DNA of 13,679 bases from Anaerolineales bacterium (lineage in GTDB: Bacteria; Chloroflexota; Anaerolineae; Anaerolineales; Villigracilaceae), in assembly GCA_016789205.1 (NCBI GenBank), contig JAEURF010000015.1, positions 1 through 13,679 of the forward strand. The letters run 5' to 3'. Below, piece by piece: positions 6,619 through 13,094 of the stretch. The number at the start of each line of letters is the position of its first letter. The stretch's first letter is position 1. Both the position numbers and the translations under genes were made by a program. The notes under the pieces were generated by a model. That model was not told the DNA's origin, did not search any database, and saw only the letters and a list, made by a program, of their open reading frames with translations.

Positions 6619-7059
6619 ATGGATTACTCACTGAATTGGGCAAACTTAACTTGCTTTGCATGTATTGGCGCATTGGTGTTAGTAGGAGCAATCCCATTTA
6701 TAAAGATGATTTCTGCACAAAATAAAAAAATAAATGAAAGACTTGATAAAGAAAGAGCAGAAAGACAAAGTATCCGAGAAAATGGTGGGGTTACAGCACT
6801 TGCCATCATTAAGTCTGCTAAATGGGAAGGGACTAGAAACAAGTTTGTACATAAGATATATTATGACGTAGAAGTTCAACCGGAGGGTCAGCCTGCATTT
6901 CAAGCGAAGTTTCGCGATGAAGTATTTCGAAGGAATACAAAATCAGAAAATGATGAAATCATTAGTGAAATAGGACAGAAAATATGGGTAATCTATGACC
7001 CTACTAATCCATCCCGTATGTTTGTAGACCGTTATGATGACGAAAGTAATTCAATTTGA
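6619..7059 (+). CDS. Small membrane-anchored DUF3592-like protein
   Basis: 146 residues. A hydrophobic segment (about 10-30) is followed by a charged, probably helical stretch (NKKINERLDKERAERQSIRE) and then a beta-rich domain that opens GGVTALAIIKSAKWEG and closes with IWVIYDPTNPSRMFVDR. The AxIxs start and the YDPxNPs end are typical of DUF3592-like domains, which have no known biochemical role. A GAGG site lies about 12 nt before ATG, longer than ideal. The gene is richer in AGA, ATA and AAA codons than its neighbours, which hints at acquisition from elsewhere. No partner gene is evident. Confidence 0.7.
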   Translation: MDYSLNWANLTCFACIGALVLVGAIPFIKMISAQNKKINERLDKERAERQSIRENGGVTALAIIKSAKWEGTRNKFVHKIYYDVEVQPEGQPAFQAKFRDEVFRRNTKSENDEIISEIGQKIWVIYDPTNPSRMFVDRYDDESNSI

Positions 7060-7118
7060 AAAGTTATAAAATATTAAAAAGTTTGTCCTACTTTAGTACT
7101 GTTTTTGTGATTTCATCC

Positions 7119-7146
7119 TTGACGATGTTTTGGTTTGCATGATAAA
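7119..7146 (+). promoter_or_regulatory. Promoter of the small-ORF leader
   Basis: TTGACG (7119-7124), a 16-nt spacer and GATAAA (7141-7146). Transcription would start near 7153, about 40 nt ahead of the 27-codon frame. The -35 is identical to that of the DUF4388 gene promoter (12176-12181). Confidence 0.5.
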
Positions 7147-7194
7147 CTCTCGCCGCTTCAAAAAGCAAAATTTAAGAAAGGAGGCGCACGCTTA

Positions 7195-7278
7195 ATGTTT
7201 ATGTTCAAGTTCTACACACAACTCTCTCAAATTGGCATGTTCGGTGCTGATACCCGTAGTGCGCCTGTTCGTCGGTAG
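7195..7278 (+). CDS. 27-residue small ORF, candidate leader peptide
   Basis: A short frame beginning MFMFKFYTQLSQIG and ending GADTRSAPVRR then TAG. It is supported by a near-perfect ribosome site AAGGAGG (about 7178-7184), a plausible promoter 48 nt upstream and an intrinsic terminator starting 20 nt after the stop. The first half is aromatic and hydrophobic with one Lys, the end is Arg/Pro-rich. No cysteine, no signal peptide, no toxin signature recognised. Either a translated leader that controls readthrough into the GNAT genes, or a free-standing small protein. I do not recognise it from any known family. Confidence 0.5.
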   Translation: MFMFKFYTQLSQIGMFGADTRSAPVRR

Positions 7279-7297
7279 GCTTTTATTCGAGTCTATG

Positions 7298-7333
7298 CGA
7301 CCACAGCGCACAAGCCTGTGGTCGTTTTTATTT
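7298..7333 (+). terminator. Intrinsic terminator 1 after the small ORF
   Basis: Perfect 9-bp stem CGACCACAG (7298-7306) / CTGTGGTCG (7316-7324) with a 9-nt loop, then TTTTTATTT. Confidence 0.85.
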
Positions 7334-7340
7334 AATGATG

Positions 7341-7380
7341 AAAAACAATCACAGGTGACAACCATGTGATTGTTTTTTTT
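7341..7380 (+). terminator. Intrinsic terminator 2, directly before the first GNAT gene
   Basis: Thirteen-bp perfect stem AAAAACAATCACA (7341-7353) / TGTGATTGTTTTT (7365-7377), extended by an inner GGT/ACC pair, and a T-run to 7380. A-run on the left makes it potentially bidirectional. Only 17 nt remain before ATG 7398. Confidence 0.85.
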
Positions 7381-7397
7381 ATTGACAAAGAGGAAAA

Positions 7398-7982
7398 ATG
7401 TTAAATATACAAACCCAGTTGTTTGAAGCGAAGGATGTCCGTTTCGGTCCGATTGACCATGAAACGCATCCTGACATTGAATCCAAATGGACGCATGATG
7501 CTGAATTTATGCGGTTGATGGAACTCAAGCCGATTCGTCCGCTTTCTGCCGCGATGCTCAAGAAAGAATATGAAAGCATTGAAAAAGAAATGCAAGAAGA
7601 TAAGAATCTATACTATTTCACCATTCAAACCCGCGAAGATAATCAATTCATCGGTAAAGCCGTGATTGAATGGATTGATTGGGCAAACAGCAATGGATTT
7701 CTACGCCTCGGCATTGGCGCCTCAGAATTTAGACGCAAAGGCTATGGCTCGCAAGCCCTCAGCATGTTATTGCGTTTTGCATTTGATGAATTAAATTTGT
7801 ACCGCGTCACGGCTGTTGTGCCTGCTTATAACGAAGGCGCGATTCGTCTCTTCCAAAAGTTTGGTTTCATGGAAGAAGTGCGTCGTCGCAAAGCCGTTCA
7901 TCGTGATAACGAATTTTGGGATTTAGTCTCTTTCGGCTTGTTAAATGCTGAATGGCGCGAACAAGTTGCGGGTCAGGGGTGA
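7398..7982 (+). CDS. GNAT N-acetyltransferase (RimJ/RimL/SpeG type), paralogue 1
   Basis: 194 residues, one complete GNAT domain. Motif A with the acetyl-CoA loop reads RLGIGASEFRRKGYGSQAL; motif B is AYNEGAIRLFQKFGFMEE. The start is supported by AGAGG (7389-7393), by collinearity with the next paralogue and by the absence of an earlier Met after the terminator. It shares the pattern KWxHDxEFxRL, LIG, DELNLxR and xEWRE with the next gene, so the two are an old tandem duplication. Acceptor unknown; this shape covers ribosomal protein, polyamine and some antibiotic acetyltransferases. No promoter fits between terminator 2 and the ATG, so expression seems to need readthrough from upstream. Confidence 0.88.
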   Translation: MLNIQTQLFEAKDVRFGPIDHETHPDIESKWTHDAEFMRLMELKPIRPLSAAMLKKEYESIEKEMQEDKNLYYFTIQTREDNQFIGKAVIEWIDWANSNGFLRLGIGASEFRRKGYGSQALSMLLRFAFDELNLYRVTAVVPAYNEGAIRLFQKFGFMEEVRRRKAVHRDNEFWDLVSFGLLNAEWREQVAGQG

Positions 7983-7986
7983 AGCG

Positions 7987-8544
7987 ATGAAAGATATTTA
8001 TCGTGGAACCCTTGTCCGCTTGGGGGCTGAGTCACCGGAAGTGATGTCGAAAACTTATCTCAAATGGGACCATGACTCTGAGTTTCATCGTTTAGCAGAT
8101 AGTGCGCCCGCTCAACTATGGTCTGAAAAAAAGTTGAAAGAGTTTGTTGAAAAAGGTGATGAAAAACAAGGTGATAAAAGTTTTCGCTTTTCAATTCGTA
8201 CCTTAGAAAATGACCTATTGATTGGCAGTACTGGGCTTTGGATTCAACGTTGGAATCAAGGCGATGCTTGGCTTGGTATTTTTATCGGCGAGCGCGAGTA
8301 TTGGGGCAAAGGCTTTGGGACAGATGCGATGCGTTTAATCGTCGGTTATGGATTCAGTGAATTGAACTTAAGGCGGATTACTTTAGGTTTACATTCATAC
8401 AACGAACGCGCTTTGAAGTCGTATCAAAAAGTTGGCTTTACTTTAGAAGGACGTGTGCGCGGAGAAGGTCTGCGTAATGGCGTTCGTTATGATTCGCTTT
8501 ATATGGGCATTTTGCGTGAAGAATGGTTAACACTAACAAAATAA
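7987..8544 (+). CDS. GNAT N-acetyltransferase, paralogue 2
   Basis: 185 residues from ATG 7987, which lies 4 nt after the stop of paralogue 1 with an AGGGGTG ribosome-like site (about 7974-7980) inside that gene. An earlier in-frame ATG at 7945 would overlap the upstream gene by 38 nt and add 14 residues that the paralogue lacks, so I prefer 7987. Motif A reads WLGIFIGEREYWGKGFGTDA, motif B SYNERALKSYQKVGFTLEGR. The end YDSLYMGILREEW is typical of the RimJ/RimL/SpeG group. Cytoplasmic enzyme transferring acetyl from acetyl-CoA to an unknown amine. Co-transcribed with paralogue 1. Confidence 0.88.
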   Translation: MKDIYRGTLVRLGAESPEVMSKTYLKWDHDSEFHRLADSAPAQLWSEKKLKEFVEKGDEKQGDKSFRFSIRTLENDLLIGSTGLWIQRWNQGDAWLGIFIGEREYWGKGFGTDAMRLIVGYGFSELNLRRITLGLHSYNERALKSYQKVGFTLEGRVRGEGLRNGVRYDSLYMGILREEWLTLTK

Positions 8545-8545
8545 A

Positions 8546-8595
8546 GTGCGTCGCGCTTAATCAATTAAGTTAAATTTACAAAGAACGCGACGTAC
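8546..8595. repeat. Long inverted repeat between GNAT genes
   Basis: Arms GTGCGTCGCG-C-TT (8546-8558) and AACGCGACGTAC (8584-8595) pair over 12 positions with one G-U and one bulged C, around a 25-nt AT-rich loop. No T-run follows, so it is a REP-like or RNA-processing/stability hairpin rather than a terminator. Confidence 0.6.
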
Positions 8596-8619
8596 CCATA
8601 AACAAGAAAGTGAGGAAAC

Positions 8620-9582
8620 ATGAAAGCAAAAGAAATGACAGAATTAAATCTTCGTCCAGTTCGTTGGGATGATGTTCAAGCAGTGGCAAAGTTGATGTAC
8701 TTATCCAGTGTAGCAAATGGGGATGCCGAAACCGCTGAAACACCAGAAGATGTTGAACATAACTGGCGTGCCACAGGTTTTAACCCGGAAACCGATGCCT
8801 TTGTTGTAGAGAATTCTGAAAAAGAAGTTGTTGGTTATTGGGAAGTTTTTGATGGCGATGAACATGCCAAATTACATTTCGATGGCTATGTTCATGAAGA
8901 TTATGAAAATACACCTGTAGGTGACATGCTCTTTCAACATGCAGAAAAACGCGCACTTGAACATATTCCGCTTGCCCCTGTGGATAGTCGCGTTTTTGTT
9001 CATAGTGCCATGAATATCAAAGATACATATTTTCAATCTTTACATAAAAAGTTTGGTTATGCTCCCGTGCGGTATTTTTGGCGTATGGAAATTAAACTTG
9101 AAAGTGCTCCTGAAGTGCAACCTTTGCCAGATGGCATTGAGTTTCGTCCATTCGTTCAAGAGGAACATGTCCGCTTGGTTTGGGAAGCTGATAATGAAGC
9201 CTTCCGTGACCATTGGGGAAGCCATGACTCAAAATATGAAGAATGGTATCAACGAAAATTAGAAAGACCAGAATTTGACCCAACCCTTTGGCTCATCGCT
9301 TGGGAAGGTGACCAAATTGCAGGTTTTTCTCAAAACCGCTATTTGAATGAAATTGGCTGGGTTGGCACATTGGGAGTCCGCCGACCATGGCGTAAAAAAG
9401 GGCTGGGGTTGGCTTTGCTTACTCATTCGTTTGCAGAATTTTACAAGCGCGGAATAAAAAGCGTTGGTTTAGGTGTAGATTCCTCCAACCCTACTGGCGC
9501 AACCCGTTTGTATGAAAAGGCCGGCATGAGCATTGCTAATAACTATGTTGTTTATGAAAAAGAATTACGGGCAGGGAAGTAG
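8620..9582 (+). CDS. Tandem-GNAT acetyltransferase, MshD-like architecture
   Basis: 320 residues holding two GNAT domains. The N-terminal one (about 8-155) is degenerate: the expected acetyl-CoA loop reads EDYENTPVGDML without the R/QxxGxG pattern. The C-terminal one (about 175-318) is intact, with VGTLGVRRPWRKKGLGLAL as motif A and NPTGATRLYEKAGM as motif B. This arrangement matches mycothiol synthase (MshD) and many uncharacterised tandem GNATs; there is no mycothiol gene nearby, so that activity is not claimed. ATG 8620 has GAGG (8612-8615) 4 nt upstream; ATG 8635 is an alternative. Last gene of the GNAT group. Confidence 0.85.
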   Translation: MKAKEMTELNLRPVRWDDVQAVAKLMYLSSVANGDAETAETPEDVEHNWRATGFNPETDAFVVENSEKEVVGYWEVFDGDEHAKLHFDGYVHEDYENTPVGDMLFQHAEKRALEHIPLAPVDSRVFVHSAMNIKDTYFQSLHKKFGYAPVRYFWRMEIKLESAPEVQPLPDGIEFRPFVQEEHVRLVWEADNEAFRDHWGSHDSKYEEWYQRKLERPEFDPTLWLIAWEGDQIAGFSQNRYLNEIGWVGTLGVRRPWRKKGLGLALLTHSFAEFYKRGIKSVGLGVDSSNPTGATRLYEKAGMSIANNYVVYEKELRAGK

Positions 9583-9600
9583 AAAAACTATACCGTCTGC

Positions 9601-9660
9601 AGACAGGTACACAGGTCGCAAGTTTTACTTGAGCATCTGTTTACCTGTCTACTTCTTTTA
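9601..9660 (+). terminator. Nested hairpin after the GNAT genes, probable terminator
   Basis: Outer arms AGACAGGTACACAG (9601-9614) and CTGTTTACCTGTCT (9637-9650) pair with one mismatch; an inner CAAG/CTTG hairpin fills the loop. A T-rich but broken tail (ACTTCTTTTA) follows, so termination is likely but weaker than at the other sites. A 10-bp perfect palindrome GTCTGCAGAC (9595-9604) overlaps its foot. Confidence 0.5.
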
Positions 9661-9741
9661 TACTTTCATCAAAAATCAGGTAGAATCAAGTCAACGAACC
9701 ACCTGTTTAGAAACTACGTCACGAAAGAAGGACTTTTCCCT

Positions 9742-10191
9742 ATGAACCTGCGTTGCCTATATTGTCAGACCCCTTTTACACTCAGTCGCAATGAGATGCT
9801 CACCGCACTCGTCACCATGAATGAAAAAAGCATGAACCACTACGATGCTCATTGCCCACGTTGTCGTCGCGCAAATTCGATTTCACGCCAGCGGATGGAA
9901 CTCTTCTACCCGAATTGGCAAGAAGCCGCTAAAAATATGCCGCCTCCGCAACCCGCCTCAAGTTCTAACGTGACGCCTGCTACTGCTTCCCTCAAAACGG
10001 AGCCACTTTCAAAATCGCTCCGTAAGACGGCATTAAAAACATCTACCAGCAAAAAAACAGCCGCAACATCTGCTAAACCATCGGCTTCCAAACGCAAACG
10101 TCCTTCTAAACCTGCTTCTGCAAAAAGGACAACCCCTTCAAAGCCAGCACCGCGTGGTGTAAAGTCTCCGGCTAAAAAAGGCAAAAAGTAG
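9742..10191 (+). CDS. Zinc-ribbon protein with histone H1-like basic tail
   Basis: 149 residues in two parts. Residues 1-60 form a small zinc-binding domain with two CxxC knuckles, Cys5/Cys8 (CLYC) and Cys38/Cys41 (CPRC), ending FYPNWQ. Residues 67-149 are low-complexity Lys/Ala/Ser/Pro/Thr sequence with SKKTAA, SKRKRPSKPA and SPAKKGKK, like eukaryotic H1 tails and bacterial H1-like proteins, and should be disordered and strongly basic. A DNA- or RNA-binding, nucleoid-associated role is likely but inferred. AAGGA (9727-9731) precedes ATG by 10 nt. It is followed by a strong terminator and appears monocistronic. Confidence 0.75.
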   Translation: MNLRCLYCQTPFTLSRNEMLTALVTMNEKSMNHYDAHCPRCRRANSISRQRMELFYPNWQEAAKNMPPPQPASSSNVTPATASLKTEPLSKSLRKTALKTSTSKKTAATSAKPSASKRKRPSKPASAKRTTPSKPAPRGVKSPAKKGKK

Positions 10192-10206
10192 TAAATTTTT
10201 AATGTC

Positions 10207-10232
10207 ATTGCCAGGGCAACGCCCGAAGCAAT
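10207..10232. repeat. REP-like palindrome
   Basis: ATTGC (10207-10211) and GCAAT (10228-10232) enclose GGGC-AAC-GCCC. The sequence, with flanking TC on both sides, has the form of a GTCATTGC...GAAGCAATCTC repeat that I believe is dispersed in many bacterial genomes. Only one copy is in this window. Confidence 0.5.
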
Positions 10233-10234
10233 CT

Positions 10235-10266
10235 CCCGCAGATGAAAACCTTCTGCGGGTTTTTTT
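10235..10266 (+). terminator. Intrinsic terminator of the zinc-ribbon gene
   Basis: Perfect CCCGCAG (10235-10241) / CTGCGGG (10253-10259) stem, 11-nt loop, then seven Ts. It abuts the REP-like palindrome on its left. Confidence 0.9.
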
Positions 10267-10276
10267 ATGAAATAAT

Positions 10277-10888
10277 ATGGAAAACAACATGACCATTAAA
10301 GCAATATTTTTTGACTTCGGCGGAGTGATTCAACGCACAGAATTTCAATCTCCACGCCAGCATTTGGCACAAAAATTTGGCATGGAATATGACGATATAG
10401 ATAAACTCGTCTTTGCCAGCCCAACTGCTATAAAAGCAACCATAGGCGAGATTAAAGTAGAAGAACATTGGAAAGCGATTGCCAAACGGCTCAAACTTGG
10501 GAAAGATGAAATCGCAAAGTTTGAATCTGAATTTTTCGCTGGTGATGTGATTGACCATGAACTCGTCAAATTGATTCGTGACTTGCGACCCAAATACAAA
10601 ACAGGTCTCATTAGCAACGCGTGGTCTGACATGCGTGCATATCTTGTCAAAAAACAATTGGACGATGCTTTTGATACATTGACGATTTCGGCAGAAATCA
10701 AAGTCGCTAAACCTGAGGCGAAAATATATGTCCACGCGTTGGAGCAGGCTGAAGTCAAGGCGAGTGAGGCGGTGTTTGTAGATGATGTCGCGGCGAATAT
10801 TGAAGCCTGTCAAAAATTGGGAATGCACGGAATTTTATTCCGTGATGCAAATGTAGCAATGAATGAAATTAAAAAAATATTGAAATGA
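10277..10888 (+). CDS. HAD-superfamily hydrolase (class IA phosphatase, YihX-like)
   Basis: 203 residues. HAD motifs in order: FFDFGGV with nucleophile Asp13; LISNAW with Ser113; Lys145 in KVAKPEAKIY; VFVDD with Asp169/Asp170 binding magnesium. The position two after the nucleophile is Gly15 rather than Asp, as in the DxGxV subgroup that includes YihX-type sugar phosphatases. The helical cap (about 20-95) is of type C1. Likely removes phosphate from a small metabolite. Start choice is uncertain: ATG 10277 and ATG 10289 (MTIKAIFF) are both in frame, only weak ribosome sites exist, and the first lies 10 nt after the terminator T-run. Ends in an ATGA overlap with the MFS gene. Confidence 0.88.
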   Translation: MENNMTIKAIFFDFGGVIQRTEFQSPRQHLAQKFGMEYDDIDKLVFASPTAIKATIGEIKVEEHWKAIAKRLKLGKDEIAKFESEFFAGDVIDHELVKLIRDLRPKYKTGLISNAWSDMRAYLVKKQLDDAFDTLTISAEIKVAKPEAKIYVHALEQAEVKASEAVFVDDVAANIEACQKLGMHGILFRDANVAMNEIKKILK

Positions 10889-12129
10889 ACATGAAAGTTG
10901 AAGCCTCTAAAGTTTATTTATTTATCGAATTTACAGCCTCAGCATTTTTCTCAATGATGTTTGTGACTGTGTCATTATATGAAGCCACAGTGGCTGGCTT
11001 AACTCCATTGCAATTGGTTTTGGTCGGCACAACCTTAGAAATTTCTGCATTTTTATTTGAGATACCAACCGGCGTTGTCGCCGATGTGTATTCACGAAGA
11101 TTATCCATCATCATTGGTTATCTATTAATGGGCGTTGGGTTTTTAATCGAAGGTTTGTTCCCGGCATTTTTGCCGATTTTATTAGCGCAAGTGATTTGGG
11201 GACTCGGTTATACATTTACCAGTGGCGCAACCCAAGCCTGGATTTCAGATGAGATTGGTGAAGAAAAAGCAAATGGGTTATTTTTACGCGCTACACGTTA
11301 TGGTTTAGTGGCATCATTGATTGGCATGGGGCTTGCGATTTTTATCGGTGCAAACAATGTCGCTTTGCCAATTATCTTTGGCGCAATCGGTGTGTTATTA
11401 ATTGGCGTTGTTTTATTTTTCATCATGCCTGAAACAGGTTTTACACCGACGTCTCAAGAAGAACGCACAAATTGGGGACAAATGTTACACACTTTTAATG
11501 AAGGTTTGAAAGCTGTGAAAGTTCGTCCGCGCTTGATGACCATTTTAGGCGTCGGCTTTTTTTATGGTTTATATAGCGAAGGCTTCGATAGGCTTTGGGT
11601 AAAACATTTGCTTGATAATTTTGAAATTCCAATCCTTTTTGGAAATAATCAGGTTGCATTTTTTGCAATTTTACGAATTGCTTCGGCGGTGCTGACAATT
11701 TTCGCAGTTCAATTTGTAGAAAAAAGAGTTGACTCAGGAAGTCCTTTAGCGATTGGAAGAGCGATGATGATTGTGACCGGACTGATTGCCGCCGCGATGA
11801 TTGGTTTTGCTTTTTCTCCGCTTCTTTCTTTAACGTTATGCCTGTATCTTGTTATTGATACATTGCGCGACGTTCGGTCTCCTTTGCATACGGCGTGGGT
11901 CAATCAAAAATTGGATTCTGAAACGCGCGCTACGATTCATTCGATGAGCGGACAAGTAGATTCGATTGGTCAGATTGCAGGTGGCAGTTCAGGTTTGGTA
12001 GCGCGTTATTTATCTGTGACGGCGGCGATTGCAACTTCGGGTCTGTTGTTGACACCGGCAATGTCTCTGGTTAGCAGAGCAAATTCCCAGTCTAAGAATG
12101 AGGCGATGGAAGATTCTGTTGAGGCGTAG
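10885..12129 (+). CDS. Major facilitator superfamily (MFS) transporter
   Basis: 414 residues with about 12 hydrophobic segments, the normal MFS length. The loop between helices 2 and 3 carries GVVADVYSRR (63-72), the MFS motif A (GxxxDxxxRR). The central cytoplasmic loop is around residues 180-210 (PETGFTPTSQEER) and the C-terminal tail is acidic. Family members of this shape are proton-coupled drug or metabolite exporters; the substrate cannot be told. ATG 10885 overlaps the HAD stop by 4 nt (ATGA), with an alternative ATG at 10891, so the two are translated together and may act on the same compound. Confidence 0.9.
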   Translation: MNMKVEASKVYLFIEFTASAFFSMMFVTVSLYEATVAGLTPLQLVLVGTTLEISAFLFEIPTGVVADVYSRRLSIIIGYLLMGVGFLIEGLFPAFLPILLAQVIWGLGYTFTSGATQAWISDEIGEEKANGLFLRATRYGLVASLIGMGLAIFIGANNVALPIIFGAIGVLLIGVVLFFIMPETGFTPTSQEERTNWGQMLHTFNEGLKAVKVRPRLMTILGVGFFYGLYSEGFDRLWVKHLLDNFEIPILFGNNQVAFFAILRIASAVLTIFAVQFVEKRVDSGSPLAIGRAMMIVTGLIAAAMIGFAFSPLLSLTLCLYLVIDTLRDVRSPLHTAWVNQKLDSETRATIHSMSGQVDSIGQIAGGSSGLVARYLSVTAAIATSGLLLTPAMSLVSRANSQSKNEAMEDSVEA

Positions 12130-12146
12130 AGGATGTCAAAATCCTC
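12129..12146. repeat. Small hairpin at the MFS stop codon
   Basis: GAGGAT / ATCCTC with a 6-nt loop, the first base being the last base of the TAG stop. No T-run follows, so it is not a standard terminator; it may protect the 3' end of the mRNA. Confidence 0.35.
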
Positions 12147-12175
12147 CTGACCTACAAGAGTGTTAGGTAGATTAA

Positions 12176-12205
12176 TTGACGCATTTTGAAGTTTACAAGT
12201 ATAAT
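12176..12205 (+). promoter_or_regulatory. Promoter of the DUF4388-GTPase pair
   Basis: TTGACG (12176-12181), an 18-nt spacer and a perfect TATAAT (12200-12205). The start of transcription would be near 12212, giving a 35-nt leader with GAGG 4 nt before ATG 12247. Confidence 0.7.
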
Positions 12206-12246
12206 TTTCGGGCGTTCCCTTTTTAAAGAGGGAAAGTTGAGGATAA

Positions 12247-13065
12247 ATGGCACTTCGTGGAAACTTGCGCGATTTTACAGTTACACAACTACTCAACCTA
12301 ATTAACCTTGCCAGCAAGACCGGCACGTTGATTGTGGATGGAACCTCTGAGCAGGCTTATATTTCTTTCCGTGAAGGCAAGTTGGCGTATGCCCGCATTG
12401 GAAAGGATGATGGCAGTTTGGCATCTGTTTTGTATAAGGCGAATAAGATTAATGTCAATCAGTATAAAGCGATTGCTGACCGCGCCGGACAAATGACAGA
12501 TAAAGAATTGGGTTTGTTGTTGATTAATGCAGGGTACGTGACGCAAGATGATATTTTGTTAAACCTGCAAGGTTATTTTACAGATTTAGTTCGTAAGTTG
12601 TTTACTTGGGTTGAAGGCGTTTTTCGTTTTGAGAATGATATTCATCCGCCGGAAGACCGCATTAATGTACGGCTTGACCTTGAGAATATTATTATTGAAG
12701 GCTCCCGTCAGTTGCGTGAGTTGGAGCAATTGCAGGATGAAATTCCAAGCCTCGATATGGGACTCAAGTTTACTGAACGCCCGCTGACGAATGTCAATTT
12801 GAGTGTGGACGAGTGGAAGGTTGTCAAATTCGTTGACCCGAAGAATTCGATGCGTCAGATTGCGAAAACGAATAAGTTGACCGAAATTGAAGTCCGTAGA
12901 ATTGTGTATGGTCTTTTGCAAGCTGGTTTGGTAGAGTTGGTGCGTATGAATGATGCGCCGGTGCCAACTGCGGCGACAACCAATGCAAAAGCTTTCCCGA
13001 CGCAGAACAAAGAAGAACAAAAATCATTGATAAACAAACTGATCGGCCGCATTCGCAAGATTTAG
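12247..13065 (+). CDS. DUF4388 (PATAN) domain protein with C-terminal winged helix
   Basis: 272 residues. The N-terminus is a clear DUF4388/PATAN domain: MALRGNLRDF, TQLLNLINLASKTGTLIV (13-30), then FREGKLAYARIG (41-52). A helical connector (about 85-125) ends FTWVEGVFRFEN. A winged-helix-like module at about 186-233 has VDPKNSMRQIAK and VRRIVYGLLQAGLVEL. The tail EEQKSLINKLIGRIRKI (256-272) would form a basic amphipathic helix, possibly for membrane contact. Such proteins act in signalling beside small GTPases, response regulators and Roadblock proteins, where PATAN is thought to mediate protein contacts. Own promoter; the GTPase gene begins 29 nt downstream. Confidence 0.85.
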   Translation: MALRGNLRDFTVTQLLNLINLASKTGTLIVDGTSEQAYISFREGKLAYARIGKDDGSLASVLYKANKINVNQYKAIADRAGQMTDKELGLLLINAGYVTQDDILLNLQGYFTDLVRKLFTWVEGVFRFENDIHPPEDRINVRLDLENIIIEGSRQLRELEQLQDEIPSLDMGLKFTERPLTNVNLSVDEWKVVKFVDPKNSMRQIAKTNKLTEIEVRRIVYGLLQAGLVELVRMNDAPVPTAATTNAKAFPTQNKEEQKSLINKLIGRIRKI

Positions 13066-13094
13066 TTAAGGATAGAGCCGGAAGGATAAGAACT

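Noticed and set aside
7382..7411. TTGACA with TATACA 18 nt downstream as a promoter for the first GNAT gene
   Set aside because: RNA would start after ATG 7398, and alignment with the neighbouring paralogue supports that ATG as the real start.
7945..7986. Upstream ATG for GNAT paralogue 2
   Set aside because: It overlaps the previous gene by 38 nt and adds residues without a counterpart in the paralogue; ATG 7987 has a better ribosome site.
9595..9604. Perfect palindrome GTCTGCAGAC as a regulator operator
   Set aside because: It lies just after a stop codon at the base of a larger hairpin and far from the next promoter, so chance or hairpin structure explains it better.
9906..10208. 100-residue minus-strand frame opposite the zinc-ribbon gene
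   Set aside because: It is the antisense of the Lys/Ala/Pro-rich tail; the sense frame has the ribosome site, the CxxC pairs and the terminator.
10265..10828. 187-residue minus-strand frame opposite the HAD hydrolase
   Set aside because: The plus frame has all four HAD motifs in order; the antisense frame has no recognisable domain or ribosome site.
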